This document shows, piece by piece, positions 46,801 through 58,492 of a stretch of 64,000 nucleotides of DNA. Under the pieces are notes generated by a model. It did not search any database. It saw only the letters and a list, made by a program, of their open reading frames with translations, and had not been told where the DNA came from. The translations under genes and the position numbers were made by a program. Source of the stretch: Ephydatia muelleri (Eukaryota; Porifera; Demospongiae; Spongillida; Spongillidae); contig JABACO010000005.1 of NCBI GenBank assembly GCA_013339895.1, forward strand, positions 9,513,898 through 9,577,897, given 5' to 3'. Position 1 is the stretch's first letter. Every line of letters starts with the position of its first letter.

Positions 46801-49800
46801 TTCCCTTCAAATGTCATTATGCTACTCCCATGAAAACCTGAATAAAAGGTTCTTGAAACATGTTCAAAAGCAAATAACTTCAACTCCGATCAGCAAAGCC
46901 TGCAGTGGATTAGAAACATTTATCACTTGTTACTATGATCCTGATAAGAACGCAATTTGTGTTTTTGCTCCAAAAGAAATATATCTGATATCAATAATTA
47001 TGTTGAAAAGATTATTAATACAAAATTGAAGGAGGAAAGAGAGTTTGAGCAAGTTGTTTTGATTGGTGAAGGATCTGCTAATGCCACTGTTATCGGAGGG
47101 CTGCACATCCATAGTCTGGAACAAATTGGTCTTGCACTTCGAGTGACGTATCCCAATCCACCTGTCAAATCCAGCAATGAATTAAAAACTTGGATACTGG
47201 AGAAAACTAAGATATCTGATCAGTTGATCAAATGGTATCATTACTATCCTGCACAAAAGAAGGAGGGTGCGAAGTATAAGGAAGCATATGGTATAGCAGT
47301 TTTTCGTGATGAGCCATCTGCTGAAAAAGCATCAAAAATAAACAATGAGCAAGGAACTATTGAATCACATCGGTCTTCAACTGGCAAAGAGCAGGGTCAG
47401 AAGTTGTTCCTTAGTGTACAACTGGATGAACATATTGTACGTAACCAACTAGAATCTCTTTTGCCTAAACCTATTCATATTGCAACTGTTAAACCACAAA
47501 CATTTTCACTTCGGGTGCGCAATGTACCATCCAATGATTTGAAACTATATGTATCACAGTATTGGCAGCCTTCAATGATGACAGATAAGGAACTTACAAA
47601 TCCAGATATACATCTCAATCATGATCAAGTATTTATCAATTTACCAAATGCAGCTTCTCATGATGCTTATTTGCGAGCACAAACGAATCTTTTGCAAAGC
47701 CCACTTGCAACCACAAACTTCCAAAAAGAAATCACCACAAAGGGACACCGGAAATGTATTTCAGTTAAAATCATACTTAGTTCCATTCTTCTCAGCCTTT
47801 CATTTGCTAAAACTGAAGATGCTGAACAGTTTGTAATTAATAACAGCCATACATTTTCAGAGTGTAAGCTTTATGCAGAGGCTGTAGTTTTTGTAGATCA
47901 CCCTGAGCTGTATGACATTCAGTCTCTTGCAAGTTCTGCAGCTAATAAATATAGTGTGGAATTCACCATTCTGAAAGCTAAAAATGCGATCAGATTCACT
48001 GGATCATCTCCTCAACAAGTTGGCCTATGTGGACAAGCACTTCAAGCGTATACATGCCCTTTAAAGATACATCTTAGTGACAGAAAGCAGCAGGTATGAA
48101 TGCGTAGCAGCAGGTATGAATACTAATGATGGTCATTCAGAGCATAGTAGCAGTTTTGCATACTAATGTCTTAGAAAGTAAGAAATAACAAAAAACAGTG
48201 TTAAGTTCTGTAAGTTAAGTGTCACCTATACTACAGTATGTAGCTTTGAACCCACCACAGGATAATGAAAACCAATTTGTAAAATGTTGTGGTCATGATT
48301 TACATAATGTTTTAAGATTTTCCTTGTTGTCAGAATTTATGTCTCACCTTACATTTAAAACTCTTTGTGCCAAAAATACTGTAGGCTTGGGGGTAGTGGG
48401 GCAAGCTGGTGTGATTGAGGGAAAAGGAGAAGAGAGTCTGTAACTCTGGCACTTTGTGGTACAGTGGAGCCTCTAAATAAGGACACTTGGGACTGTATTA
48501 AAGTGTCCGATTACACGGTATCCTTGACCTTTCCAAAGTAAGCAGTTGGGACCTGGAGATAGTGTCTAGTTTGTCGAGGTGTCCTTATTTGAGGGAGTCT
48601 GCATTTAGGGGTTCCTCTGTATACCTGTGCTGAGTCATTCCATGCCAAATCAACGAGTTTTTGCTACCATGGTTTCTAATTAGGCTTATTTTTATTTTAT
48701 GAGTTAGTCCTACAGTGATAATTACAAGGTTATTTCATTCAGCTCAACAGTTACAGGCTACTTAACTTTTGACCTTTTACGTCACCATTCAGTCTTTGTG
48801 CTTGAGTATCTCTGGTCTGGTCAGTCTATGGTAACAAAATTAATGTGGACAATAGATTTCATTATGCACTATCTATGGGTAATGATGAGATGCAGGTTGA
48901 TTGAAAATGAAGCACTATTAGGCAAAATATCACCAGAAAAAGTATGTTTTTCCAAACCTTCATTTTTTACATTCCGATTTTTTACAACACAAGTTTTCAT
49001 AATAGGCTACTTACGTGAGTAAAATTGGAGAATAAACTTTTTTAATTTTAATGTTCAGTTCTGAAGTTGTTTAGAATGAATAAGTGTCCAGAACTGAGAA
49101 CAGCATTAAAAAAGAAATCAAAATTATTCTACTCTGATTTTTCTCTCATATGTATCCTATTATGAAGACTTATTGCTGTCAATAAATCAGAATTTTTAAA
49201 ATATGAGGTTTTGGAGAAACATACTTCCACTTAATAATGTTTTCACTTTCAATCAAACCAGCATTTCTTCATTACCCATTAATAGTGCATAGTGAAATCC
49301 ATTGTCCATATTAATTTTGTTACCACTCAAGTGCAAAGACTGAAAGGTGATGTAAAAGGTCAAATGTTTTGTAACTCAAAAACGTTGGGCCGATTGACCT
49401 AATTTTGTAGTTTTTGGTTCTAAAAGAATCAACTTATAAAGTAATAATCAGCTCAATTGGAAACCAAGCTTGTTGATTTGGCATGGAATGACACAGTGTG
49501 CTAGGCTATAGTAAATTTTACATTGCCGACCTATCCTGGATATAGTTTTGGCATGGAATTCCAGGCTGTATTTTCGTTGCACTGAGAATGGAAAATGTCT
49601 TCTAAGCAGCCAATCATAGGGCATAGGAGGCTGGTGCTTTAATTACTTTCTGCTTAAGAATGGTGCATGAGAAAGGACAAATGATCTTACTTGCCATTGT
49701 AATAGTGAAAGGCAAAATCAAGAAGATTTAGTTGCAGATGTTGTTTTCATTATCCTAATCCTGTGAATGGCATAGTCAAATGTGTTCCATTTTCAATTAA

Positions 49801-51984
49801 AATGACGACTGATGTATATTATTTGGTAATTTTAATATTGGGACAGTTGAATTAAATTGTAATGATATAACTAGGTAGTCATTTATAGTGTAACTTGACA
49901 TGTAAGTTGTAAATCTGTATTGTAGTATAGTCTTTTCAGAGCATGCTGGTAATATTAATTTTTCCACTTGTTTTGTTTAAGTTGTTATTAAATTTTCCTT
50001 CACTTGATTTTAGGTGCTCCTTAAAGAATTATGTTCAAGTAAACGTATTTTACAAGATGCAGCAGCCTGCGGTGTATTTGTGGAGCCTCATGAGTCTGCA
50101 GCTGGAGAAGTGTTTCGCCTAACAATATATGGTCCACAGGTGAATCAGGGTAGATTTATGAACACCTTTGGAGAATACAGCAATGAGTTTGATGGGCGAT
50201 ATGAATGTGTACATTATGATCCCATTACTGCCTCCATATTCCAAATGCCTAGTGCAGGTAGCAAGCGCTTACAGACACTGCAAAGGCAGATTACTGGTGC
50301 TAAATTAGAGTTTTTGAAACATTTGGATAGTATTGAAATTGTTGTGGACCCAAGTATCCATGAAAGCAAGCGTGAGGATATTTTGAAAACCTGTAAAGAA
50401 GGTATAAAAAAGATTGTAACAGACCTGTGTGGTGACCGAAAAGTGGTGGATCAGACCTGTGTAAAGTGCAAAGTTGATGAGGGTAGGCAGCTATATATTT
50501 GTGGACATTCTTGTTGTAAGAAGTGCAGAACCACACTATGTGAAGAATATATTACGAAACCTACTGCTTGTGGAATATGCTGCCCTGTCTGTTTAGAATT
50601 GATTTCTATTAAGGATATTCGAGACAGTCGAGTTTTTAATGAAGCTTGTATTACGAGTGCCAAACAGTTTCTTAAAAACAATCCAAACCATACACTTACT
50701 TTTTGTCCACAAAAGAATTGTAGGGCCTTGCTTCTCCATGGGATGGACTATGGACAGTGCAAAAGTTGTCAGTTCTCTGTGTGTGTAAAGTGTAGAACAG
50801 TTGATAATCCCTTGCATATTGGCAAAAACTGCAATGCATTTAAAAAGGCTGTCAAACTTGAAAAACGGGGGTCATGTTTAGAATATCTTTTTAACAGTGC
50901 TAAGGCATTTGTTCAATCAAATTGGAGCCCCTCTCTTGGAGAACCTCAACACATTGATGAAAATCCAGGGATCAAACTGGGATGTCCTGCCATGATTCGA
51001 TACTGCAATGCCAAGGACAGTAGTATATTGAGTGATGGTGTACTTCCAGATACATTATTTGCTTGGCATGGCACATCTTCTGATGAAGCCATGCAATCCA
51101 TTTGCCACAATGGATTTGATCCTAGACGTCGAAGTGGACAGGCTTATGGACCTGGCGAGTACTTTGGCCAGACTTCAGAAGTTTCTCATGGTTATGCTCG
51201 TGGTACATATCGATTGATTGTGGCCCAGCTCCTTCAAGGACCACAAACAACTACTCATGGTAATTTCTGTTATGTTGTCAACAATCCTGCAGATTGGAAG
51301 ATATCTTTCTGTTTGCCAGTTCTTATAGTGACATATGGTACAACGCTTCGTCCATTATCGTTTATTACCAATTACCCACCACAAAATATACCACTTCGTT
51401 TATTTGGCTCATGTGATCTCCACGAAGAGGAAGAAGATTATGAAAATCCTGATTATTGTGTGCAACCTGTGGTGGCTGTATGTGAGTGGATATCACCATA
51501 CCGTTGGCACTGGCAGAATGATAGCGGAGTCTTTCAGGCGTATACTGATTCCATCAATGGGTTGATTGAAGGAGCGTTCAGTGCATTTCAAAGTGGATCT
51601 GGTTCTCCTGAGTATGAAACACCTCCAATAATTCGGTTTGTTGATGACAAGCCACAATCTTATAAGATTAATTTTAAATGCATGCCGATGGTACAAATAA
51701 ATATGAAGTCTCAGTACACTAGACAAGTGTCACGAATAAAAGTAACAATCCAAACTATTGGGAATTCTACATGGCAATACTGTGATGGTGTGGTATGGAT
51801 CTCTTATGACTCGCTGACACAAGCGCAAATTGAATTGGCATTTAGAAGTTATATTGATAAATGTGGATCTTCAAAGCGTTTGTTGCAATTTCCTGGTCGT
51901 CCAGAAACCTATGAGCTATGCTTTGCCCAAGGTCAGCAGACCAATAAACAGACAGGTGCAGTGAGAAATTTACGTCGTGTATAG
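43867..51984 (+). CDS. CCCH zinc finger - DEAH helicase - RING/IBR - PARP - WWE fusion protein
   Basis: Two exons, 43867-48093 and 50014-51984, about 2065 residues, spliced in phase 0 (CAG|GTATGA ... TTTTAG|GTG). The first ATG in frame is at 43867; an upstream exon ending at the AG of 43823-43824 is possible. Domains in order: ten C-x5-C-x4-C-x3-H fingers of the Nab2/ZC3H14 type (43890-44730; the fifth has lost its third Cys). Next is a DEAH helicase with AETGSGKTTQ, IDEAHERS, IASATID and IAETSLTVP, then HA2/OB-type regions (to about 46800) and KH/RRM-like stretches. A RING-IBR module follows (CVKC...CGHSCCKKC...CPVC, then CPQKNC...HIGKNC; 50450-50840). The PARP fold has HGTSSDEA, GFDPRRRSG and YGPGEYFG. 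Two WWE domains (RWHWQNDSG; WQYCDGVVW) end the protein. Single-base losses near 44363, 45788 and 46973 interrupt the frame as written. The role is probably RNA sensing or defence (inference). Confidence 0.85.
48462..48619. mobile_element. Pogo/Tigger-like MITE, TA duplication
   Basis: Ends CAGTGGAGCCTCTAAAT and, inverted, CAGAGGAACCCCTAAAT, flanked by TA on both sides. Internal GTGTCC/GGACAC inverted segments occur. The CAGTGGAACCTCT-type end is typical of pogo/Tigger-derived MITEs. Confidence 0.8.
48627..49500. mobile_element. Foldback MITE with arms of about 290 bp
   Basis: Outer ends share TCATTCCATGCCAAATCAAC in inverted orientation. Further matching blocks include TTTGACCTTTTACGTCACC against TTTGACCTTTTACATCACC and AACAAAATTAATGTGGACAA on both arms. 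A single arm of the same family lies at 58258-58492. Confidence 0.85.
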
Positions 51985-53239
51985 CACAATAACACAATGA
52001 CTTTGTACAGTTTAATACACTGAGTGTTGTAGGAACTCATTGATAATAGATCATCAATATTAATCTTTGTAAATTGCATACTTTTAATTGTTATGAGTAT
52101 TTTATGCCTATGAATATACCTATTATACACACATGTACATTCAGTGCACATGAATTAAAGATTACAGTGGCATCCAAAATACATTGACAAACACTATATG
52201 CCACTCCATAAATGTTAGTCTTCCCAAGTATGAAAGCAGGCTGCGACAGTACACTTCGGTGTAGGATGGACCAAATGATGATGCTCATTGCTTTTGCATC
52301 ATCAGCGCTATAGCAATCTAATTTATGTTACTTTACAAGAATGTGCACTAAAGCAAAGAAGCCAGATTTGAGGTGGGCCATGCAGCACACCTTCACACCT
52401 TAACTGTGGTGCTAGGTTATTGAACTAACACTAAACAAAAGTGGCAGTTGTTTTCTATGAATAAACTCTCTTACTGTGGCAATGTATGATGTATCACCAG
52501 TTCGTGCAGCAGTGCTCCAATCACAGTTAGCAATGCAAACATAGATTCATTGCTTGTTATGCTGATCCCTTGATGGACATAGGTCATAATGCGCTGCTGA
52601 AATTGAGCAAGTTTAGTAGACTGGTGTGTATACATGTCATTCACCAAACATGCTATGTCAATACCAATGCTAACACTTCCATTGGTCCATCAGCTGCCAA
52701 GTTGCAATGCACGAGGCAATGGACAAAACAGAGCTAATGGCTATTGGTCCAGGATTGCCCATGAAATATTTGGAATGAGTCTTCCACCAAATTCCAAGCA
52801 TGGGCAGTCATCTTATTGATGGTGTTTGTGTTCAATGAAGATACGGCAATACATTCATGACCATGCACTCAATGGCAGCTCTTGCTTTGCAAGGGAATGA
52901 GACTGCAGTGGATGGTCTTCCCCTTAGGTATTCAGTTTTGTGCTGTGCGTTCAATTGTGCTGTAACATTGTCAGCTTTCTGCTGTTTGTTAACACATCAT
53001 AGGGCATGGTGGCAAACTAATGATCACTTATAATTTTCTAATTTTGCAGTTGCAAAACCTTTTTGAATCAAAATGTTAAAAATGACTCTAGAAATGCAAG
53101 TTCTTTAGGTGTGGGCATGTAGATTCTTGGCATTCAGAAGTCATATAAATTCAAATAGATACCAGTTCACTATACAATGTATATACACCTTGCATGAATA
53201 AATGTTTATCCTAAAATGTGTGTGCTGCATCAATGCATT
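51985..53239. other. Gene-free stretch
   Basis: No supported gene. The segment 52590-52900 has a slightly higher GC content and reads like decayed coding DNA on the minus strand, but stops interrupt every frame. A block near 52145-52170 loosely resembles the repeat at 58200/59620. Confidence 0.4.
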
Positions 53240-55116
53240 TTATTGTTTAGGCACAGTTGGTACTGGGATTGACAGAGATAATTCTGATGAATCGATTTCA
53301 ATTTGATCCCCTGCAATTTAAAATAAACAGTTTAAATAAATGCTCAGTATAACACAAATTTACCTGATATTTCAATATCAGTCGATGTAGATACAAGTGC
53401 CCCAATGACACACTTCGATAAGATTCGTTCTGCATTTACCCATGTGTGGACCTTTGAGAAGCAAATAAAAACTCTACCATACTTACCAACTCTAAATATA
53501 TAGGATTCCACAAACCTTGTTGAACAAAGAGGTCTCCTTTCCAGCTGCTCGCATGAGCTGTCGCTTACCTCCTGGGTGGTATTTCAGGAATGGCGTGATG
53601 TTGTAAACAATACCTTGGTAATCATAATGAAGTTCATGTCAAATGTGCACTACAGTACATTGCAATACTTTGTTAGCCTTTCCAAAGTCATCAATTAGCA
53701 CAACACACAAGTACATACTGCAATTCAATTCAAGCTTTTCTTTTGAAGTTCTTCCTCGTCTATACAGCACTCCGATACAATGGCACCAAACACAAGTAGA
53801 TTACTGTACTGCCTCAGTCTTCCTACCATATTATCCACCAGGTTAGTTAAGGCACGGAAGCTGCCTGACCGCTTGAAATCACCACCTTTCTCTTTCAGTC
53901 TATGACAGCCTACATACTTAATTTAACAAATCCCTCAGGTTCCATGTTGAATATGCCCAAAAGACAGTGCCATAAATATTGTGCACTATTACAGGTGTTG
54001 GAATATTAGAGTTGCCATTGAACAAAAGATAAGATCAATAAATATCTTGATTCAAGCTGGGGGCCGTTTATAAATTACGTCACACAAATTAAGACTGTTT
54101 TGGACACCCCCCTCCCCTCCCCCCCCTCCCCTCCCCCCCCCTCCCCTCCCCCCCCCTCCCCTCCCCCCCCTCCCCTCCCCCCCCCCTCCCCTCCCCCCCC
54201 CCTGCTAAATCACAGACCGTCACAGACCGTCCTAATAATTCCTCCCCCCCCCCCCCCCCCTCTCTCAATTATGTCACATTGCCCCCCCCCCTTCAAGATC
54301 AAGAAGATCTTAATCGATCCAGTCTGCCTGTTCCAGGCGGTTTTCTCCTCATATGCAATTATTGCCAAGGTCTATAATAATTTGATTCACGCACGTTTCA
54401 ATACCCAAAAGGCAACAATACACTGAGCCTCAGTCCGGGCCCTGTAGATTTGAGCGGCCCGATCAGTATAATGGAGCCTTCTACAGGGCCTTATTTGTGC
54501 GCCTGTTCATATAGAAAATTACACTGTCACCGCAATAATGTTACTCAGGACAATAAAATGTGACATCACACCATCCTAACCCCCCCCCCTCCCGTCACAA
54601 ACCGTCACAATTGGCCACACACCCTCCCCTTTTGCGTGACGTAATTTATGAACAGCCCCCTAGATAAATGAGTCAATTGCCAAGAAAAAATAAGTAAATG
54701 CTAAAGCAGATTTGAAACGTATATTTTACTCGGTGTTGCTATCTATTATGATGCAATATAAACGCCACATCACACTGGTAAATAAAGTGTTAAGCCAAGC
54801 AAAGAGATATCCACCTACACATTATGCAAGCAGCACTCAAGAAAATTAACATTTTAGTAGGAAATACCTCTCATACTTGTCCAGGCATCACTTTCTACAC
54901 TGTGTTTAGCCAGTTCCTCAGCAGTGACTTGAACAAACTGTTGTGCTGAGAGGTCACGCAAATTTTGACTGAATCGATTCCAGTCATGCATGCTGTAACC
55001 ATGCCTGCTGTCATCAATGCTATGCTCCTGAGTGGTAATGGATGACAGGCTCAAGGATAGTGCAGGAGTTGTGTGCGATGGTGTGCTTGATGCCTGACGA
55101 GATTTTCCTATCCACT
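53240..55116 (-). CDS. Cytochrome b5 domain protein related to CYB5R4, without reductase domain
   Basis: Four minus-strand exons with matching phases: 54868-55116, 53516-53613, 53364-53451 and 53240-53310, ending at a TAA. The exons encode HDWNRFSQNLRDLSAQQFVQ, VTAEELAKHSVESDAW, then IVYNITPFLKYHPGGKRQLM, RAAGKETSLFNK, VHTWVNAERILSKCVIG and a short Ser/Pro tail. The two haem-ligand histidines (HPGG and VHTW) are present. The W-x-R-x... lead-in before the b5 fold is characteristic of CYB5R4/Ncb5or. That enzyme continues with CS and flavin reductase domains; here the frame stops 24 residues after the b5 fold. The product would be a soluble electron carrier. The start codon lies in an upstream exon not identified (55117-55800). 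Intron 1 holds a C-rich inverted-repeat element. Confidence 0.75.
54059..54660. mobile_element. Inverted-repeat element with C-rich core
   Basis: The left end GGGGGCCGTTTATAAATTACGTCAC pairs with the inverted right end (about 27 bp, few mismatches). Inside is a CCCCTCCCCTCCCC minisatellite (54106-54200) and further C runs. It lies in intron 1 of the cytochrome b5 gene. No target duplication is recognised. Confidence 0.7.
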
Positions 55117-57851
55117 CTAAGTAGACATGAAAGCATGTTTGATTGCACAATTTGTGAAACATGTGGAAGTGAATTCTGAATTCGGATACGCTGTACAGTA
55201 TATAGTTTTGCTGACATAAGTATGTATTTAGCTCAGGAAGACACTTACAGCCCATTTAATATATGGAATGAAAGTGTTTGATCAAATACATTGGTTATGA
55301 AGTGAATTGTTTGCATTAAAACGTTGTATTATTACATTAGCATTCCGGGCTCTGATTGTATAGAGGGATAGGATAATCTCACCTTATCTGCTGACACAAT
55401 TTCGCGTATTGTTCCTTGTGTTTTATTTTATAAATCGTACAACCTCAAAGGGCCTACATGTCGGCAATTGCAGATAACTCCATAAGACACCAGATACCGA
55501 GTCTTGCTAAGCTTACATGCCCACTACAATGATGTAACCATTTAGCATTATACCTCTTATCGCAGAATACTATCCCACCAAAACAAATTGTCAAACCATA
55601 TTATAAGCAGTTACATAAACTTTTAAAATAGGTTAGTGTCAAGGGACCATACATGTAGAGCCCAAGAGATAATTATCTCAGATTGATACTGAAGTTCACA
55701 TCTTAAATAAGTTGCTTCTGAGAGCGGAAGTAGTAGAAGGGCAGGTTATCGTGCTTTTCATTTCTATCCGAGAAAAGGCTCGAACAAACGTTGGGTGAGT
55801 CCTTTTGAATCACTGAAGTAAAATGGCTATTTGCCGACGTAAATTCGGTTTAAGCAATGGTTATACTTACTCTAAATTATTGAGGCTATCCATGAGGGTA
55901 CAGCTATCTCTGGGAACAGTTTTGATTGGCAATGACGCGATTTTTAGAATTTGTTTTATAAGCACTCTAGGTCGAAAATTCTTCAAAACTAAACGCGTAA
56001 TGTCAAATATATACCTTCTAGAGTCTAGTTATACCTGTGTAGACAGCATCCTTCGTCCTTAAATTTTAAATGTGTTTTGTGTATTTAATACATGTACTGA
56101 AAAAAATACTTGCCATATAGAGGGGGTAGTTCTCTGTCCTTTGCCCCAGCTAAAACTCACGTTAGGGTAACCTGAGGAGTAGGAGTGGTCGGCAACCGCA
56201 CTTTCTACATAATACAGAGCCTCGAAGAAGACATTTCAATATTTCAAAACAGGATAAAAACCATCCTTCTGGTTGTTTTAGGATGCATTAAGTACAGTTT
56301 AAAGCAACTACGTTCCCTTTTTAAAAATAATAACACATGGATGCCGAACACTACCTACGCTATCGCGCATGCCGATCATTACCTAATCCCTCATGTAATC
56401 CATGTAATCGGACTTTATTTGCATGTATTACTGTTGTATTATCCATAATACAGAGTTCTGTTATGCGCCTGGTATGCGTTTTGATGTATTCAGCACGTGT
56501 CTTGCATAATATGCCTGCCTGTGATTTGTAGACATGGAATCCAAGATAAGTGGTCATGACATCACAAAGCTGAACTGTGCAGAAAATCCAGCTCCTCCTA
56601 ATGTGGCTTAATTTTGTGTGAGTATCATGTAGCGACACAAACAAATGGAAATGAGACAAAGGCAGTTAAGCTCCTTAGCAGCTGGAACTCATCCATGGAG
56701 TGAAATTTAATACCTACAACAAGGCAAAAGAAGTGCTACTGGCAGTGATGACATCAACAAGTTTCAGCACACTGGAGAGGTTCCGGCAGAGAAATAAAGT
56801 TCCTAGAGAAGTTCCTGCACGTAAGCCATGCCCGGGCTTGACTACATGGCCAAGGAGCACTTCTAATTGTGATGGGTCTCCCTCTGCAATCAGCAACCAG
56901 TTACGAGGGCACTCATGAACATCCCCCAACCAGGTACACCACAAGGCCCTTGCAGTTTACAAGACAACCAAATATCTATCAGTACCATTGATTTCATTAG
57001 TCATTGTACACATGTACTTCTGCAAGATGAAAGTTTGTCTCACGATCACAGACACCACCAATTACTGCAAAGCATTATTAACTTGAATCATTGTTGAAAA
57101 TGATGATAGCTGGTATGTAAGATGTTGTATCATATGCATGTTGCGCCATGTGTACCACACAAATATCAGTAACTTGAATCATTGTTATTAAGCAAATTGA
57201 CCTGAAACTGGTCACTAACATGCTATTCTGGTATGTCATTCAATGCTCGTATTCCATTTGAGTCTCATAGAGCTGTTTCATGCACGTGTAAGTACAGTAA
57301 TTGTTTCTTTGGGGGGTTTCTTGCTTCCACTATCTATTGTTATAGACCTCGCTCAATTCAACAATGCCGTGTTTCATCATGAGTTTCATTACACTACATG
57401 TTGGAGTTGCAGTATTCTAATTACCGCAAGGCATTGGAATCAATGTGGCCTATCCTGCTTACTCCGTGCAGTGTAAGCCTAATCAGTACAGAGAGAGAAT
57501 AGCTAGTTAAGTAGTTAACCTTAGAGGTATGTGCTAGATAGTACACTATCTATGCATACTATCTAGAGACACAGTTCTACGTATTTCCATTTGGTTGATT
57601 GGAGATTTATTTTCTGTGAGCTGTACCAGTGTATTGAATTATACAGCTGTGTGAAATTGTTCCACAATTGGTTTATCTCAGTTCTGCATCGAGCTATTCA
57701 TTTGTACATGTAGCGGGTTTAACTAGCAGAGTTTCAAGACTTGGATACTCCCTTGTACGTAGCCTGGTTAATCAAAGCAGTGTTTGATCCTGGAGTGACC
57801 AAACCGAGCTTCATAGTAATCAATAGTATAGAAGTCGTCCTACTGTATTGT
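55117..57851. other. Mostly gene-free stretch
   Basis: An ATG frame of 79 codons at 55823-56062 (plus) and overlapping open frames on both strands at 56714-56944 are seen, none with recognisable similarity. A diverged MITE-like inverted repeat lies at 56163-56391. The missing first exon of the cytochrome b5 gene should lie at the left side of this stretch. Confidence 0.4.
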
Positions 57852-57975
57852 AATTCCTTCTACATACTTCTAACCAAGTTTCAAAGTGAGGTCCTCTGAG
57901 GCATGCCACATATACGCTACAGGTGACTGGGGGAGCTTCACTTTGGCAAACTGGTTAGAAGTTTGTAGAAGGAAC
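57852..57975. mobile_element. Short MITE
   Basis: 124 bp with inverted ends ATTCCTTCTACATACTTCTAACC and the complementary GGTTAGAAGTTTGTAGAAGGAACT, plus a second inner inverted pair (CAAAGTGAGG/CTTCACTTTG). No target duplication is clear. Confidence 0.65.
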
Positions 57976-58137
57976 TAGACTTTACCTATTTCCGCCCAGA
58001 GCTAGAAATGCATGACGAACATACTTGTGCTGTTGGATTTCAGTTCTGGTGCACAGTAACAAAATGGCATTAATCTGAATTACCATACACCGGGATGTAC
58101 AAACGTACCCCCAGAATAGCGCCCAGGACATAGACAT

Positions 58138-58250
58138 TAAGTATCCAGAAGACGCTTTTCTTATAAATGGGTTCTTTATCCATATATTGTTCATTGTCAA
58201 TTAACACTCCTACACACAAATTTGGTGCACTTGAATTAAATATTACGCAT
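58138..58250. repeat. Dispersed repeat, copy 1 of 2
   Basis: CCATATATTGTTCATTGTCAATTAACACTCCTAC...AATTTGGTGCACTTGAATTAAATATT recurs at 59596-59662 with few changes. The minus-strand frame across it is shared by both copies, but no function is recognised. Confidence 0.75.
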
Positions 58251-58257
58251 AGCTAGC

Positions 58258-58492
58258 TCATAATGTAATCCATTGTTCATATTAATTGTTACCTAAGGAC
58301 TGACCAGGCCAGAGATACTCGTGTACGGATGGATGGTAATGCAAAAGGCAAATTTAATAACCCATAACTGTTCAGCCGCATGACCTAATTTTGTAATTAT
58401 AAAAATATCATTGTATGACTAACTCATTATATAGAATCAGCCAAATTGGAAACCATGGTAGCATAAAGCTTTTTGGTTTGGCATGGAATAGC
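58258..58492. mobile_element. Single arm of the 48.6 kb foldback MITE family
   Basis: Shares TCCATTGTTCATATTAATT-, ATGACCTAATTTTGTA- and TTTGGTTTGGCATGGAAT-type blocks, in the same order, with the right arm of the element at 48627-49500. Confidence 0.7.

Larger units (their letters stand above)
48094..50013. other. Large intron of the helicase-PARP gene, holding two MITEs
   Basis: A 1.9 kb intron, the only clear one in the gene. It contains a pogo-like MITE (48462-48619) and, almost adjacent, a foldback MITE (48627-49500). No coding sequence is seen. Confidence 0.8.

Noticed and set aside
52590..52900. Possible coding remnant on the minus strand
   Set aside because: Stops in all frames and no recognisable motif.
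56714..56944. Overlapping open frames on both strands (GDPSQLEVLLGHVVKPG on minus; KEVLLAVMTSTSFSTLERF on plus)
   Set aside because: Both look protein-like, neither matches a family I know, and the strands contradict each other; left unannotated.
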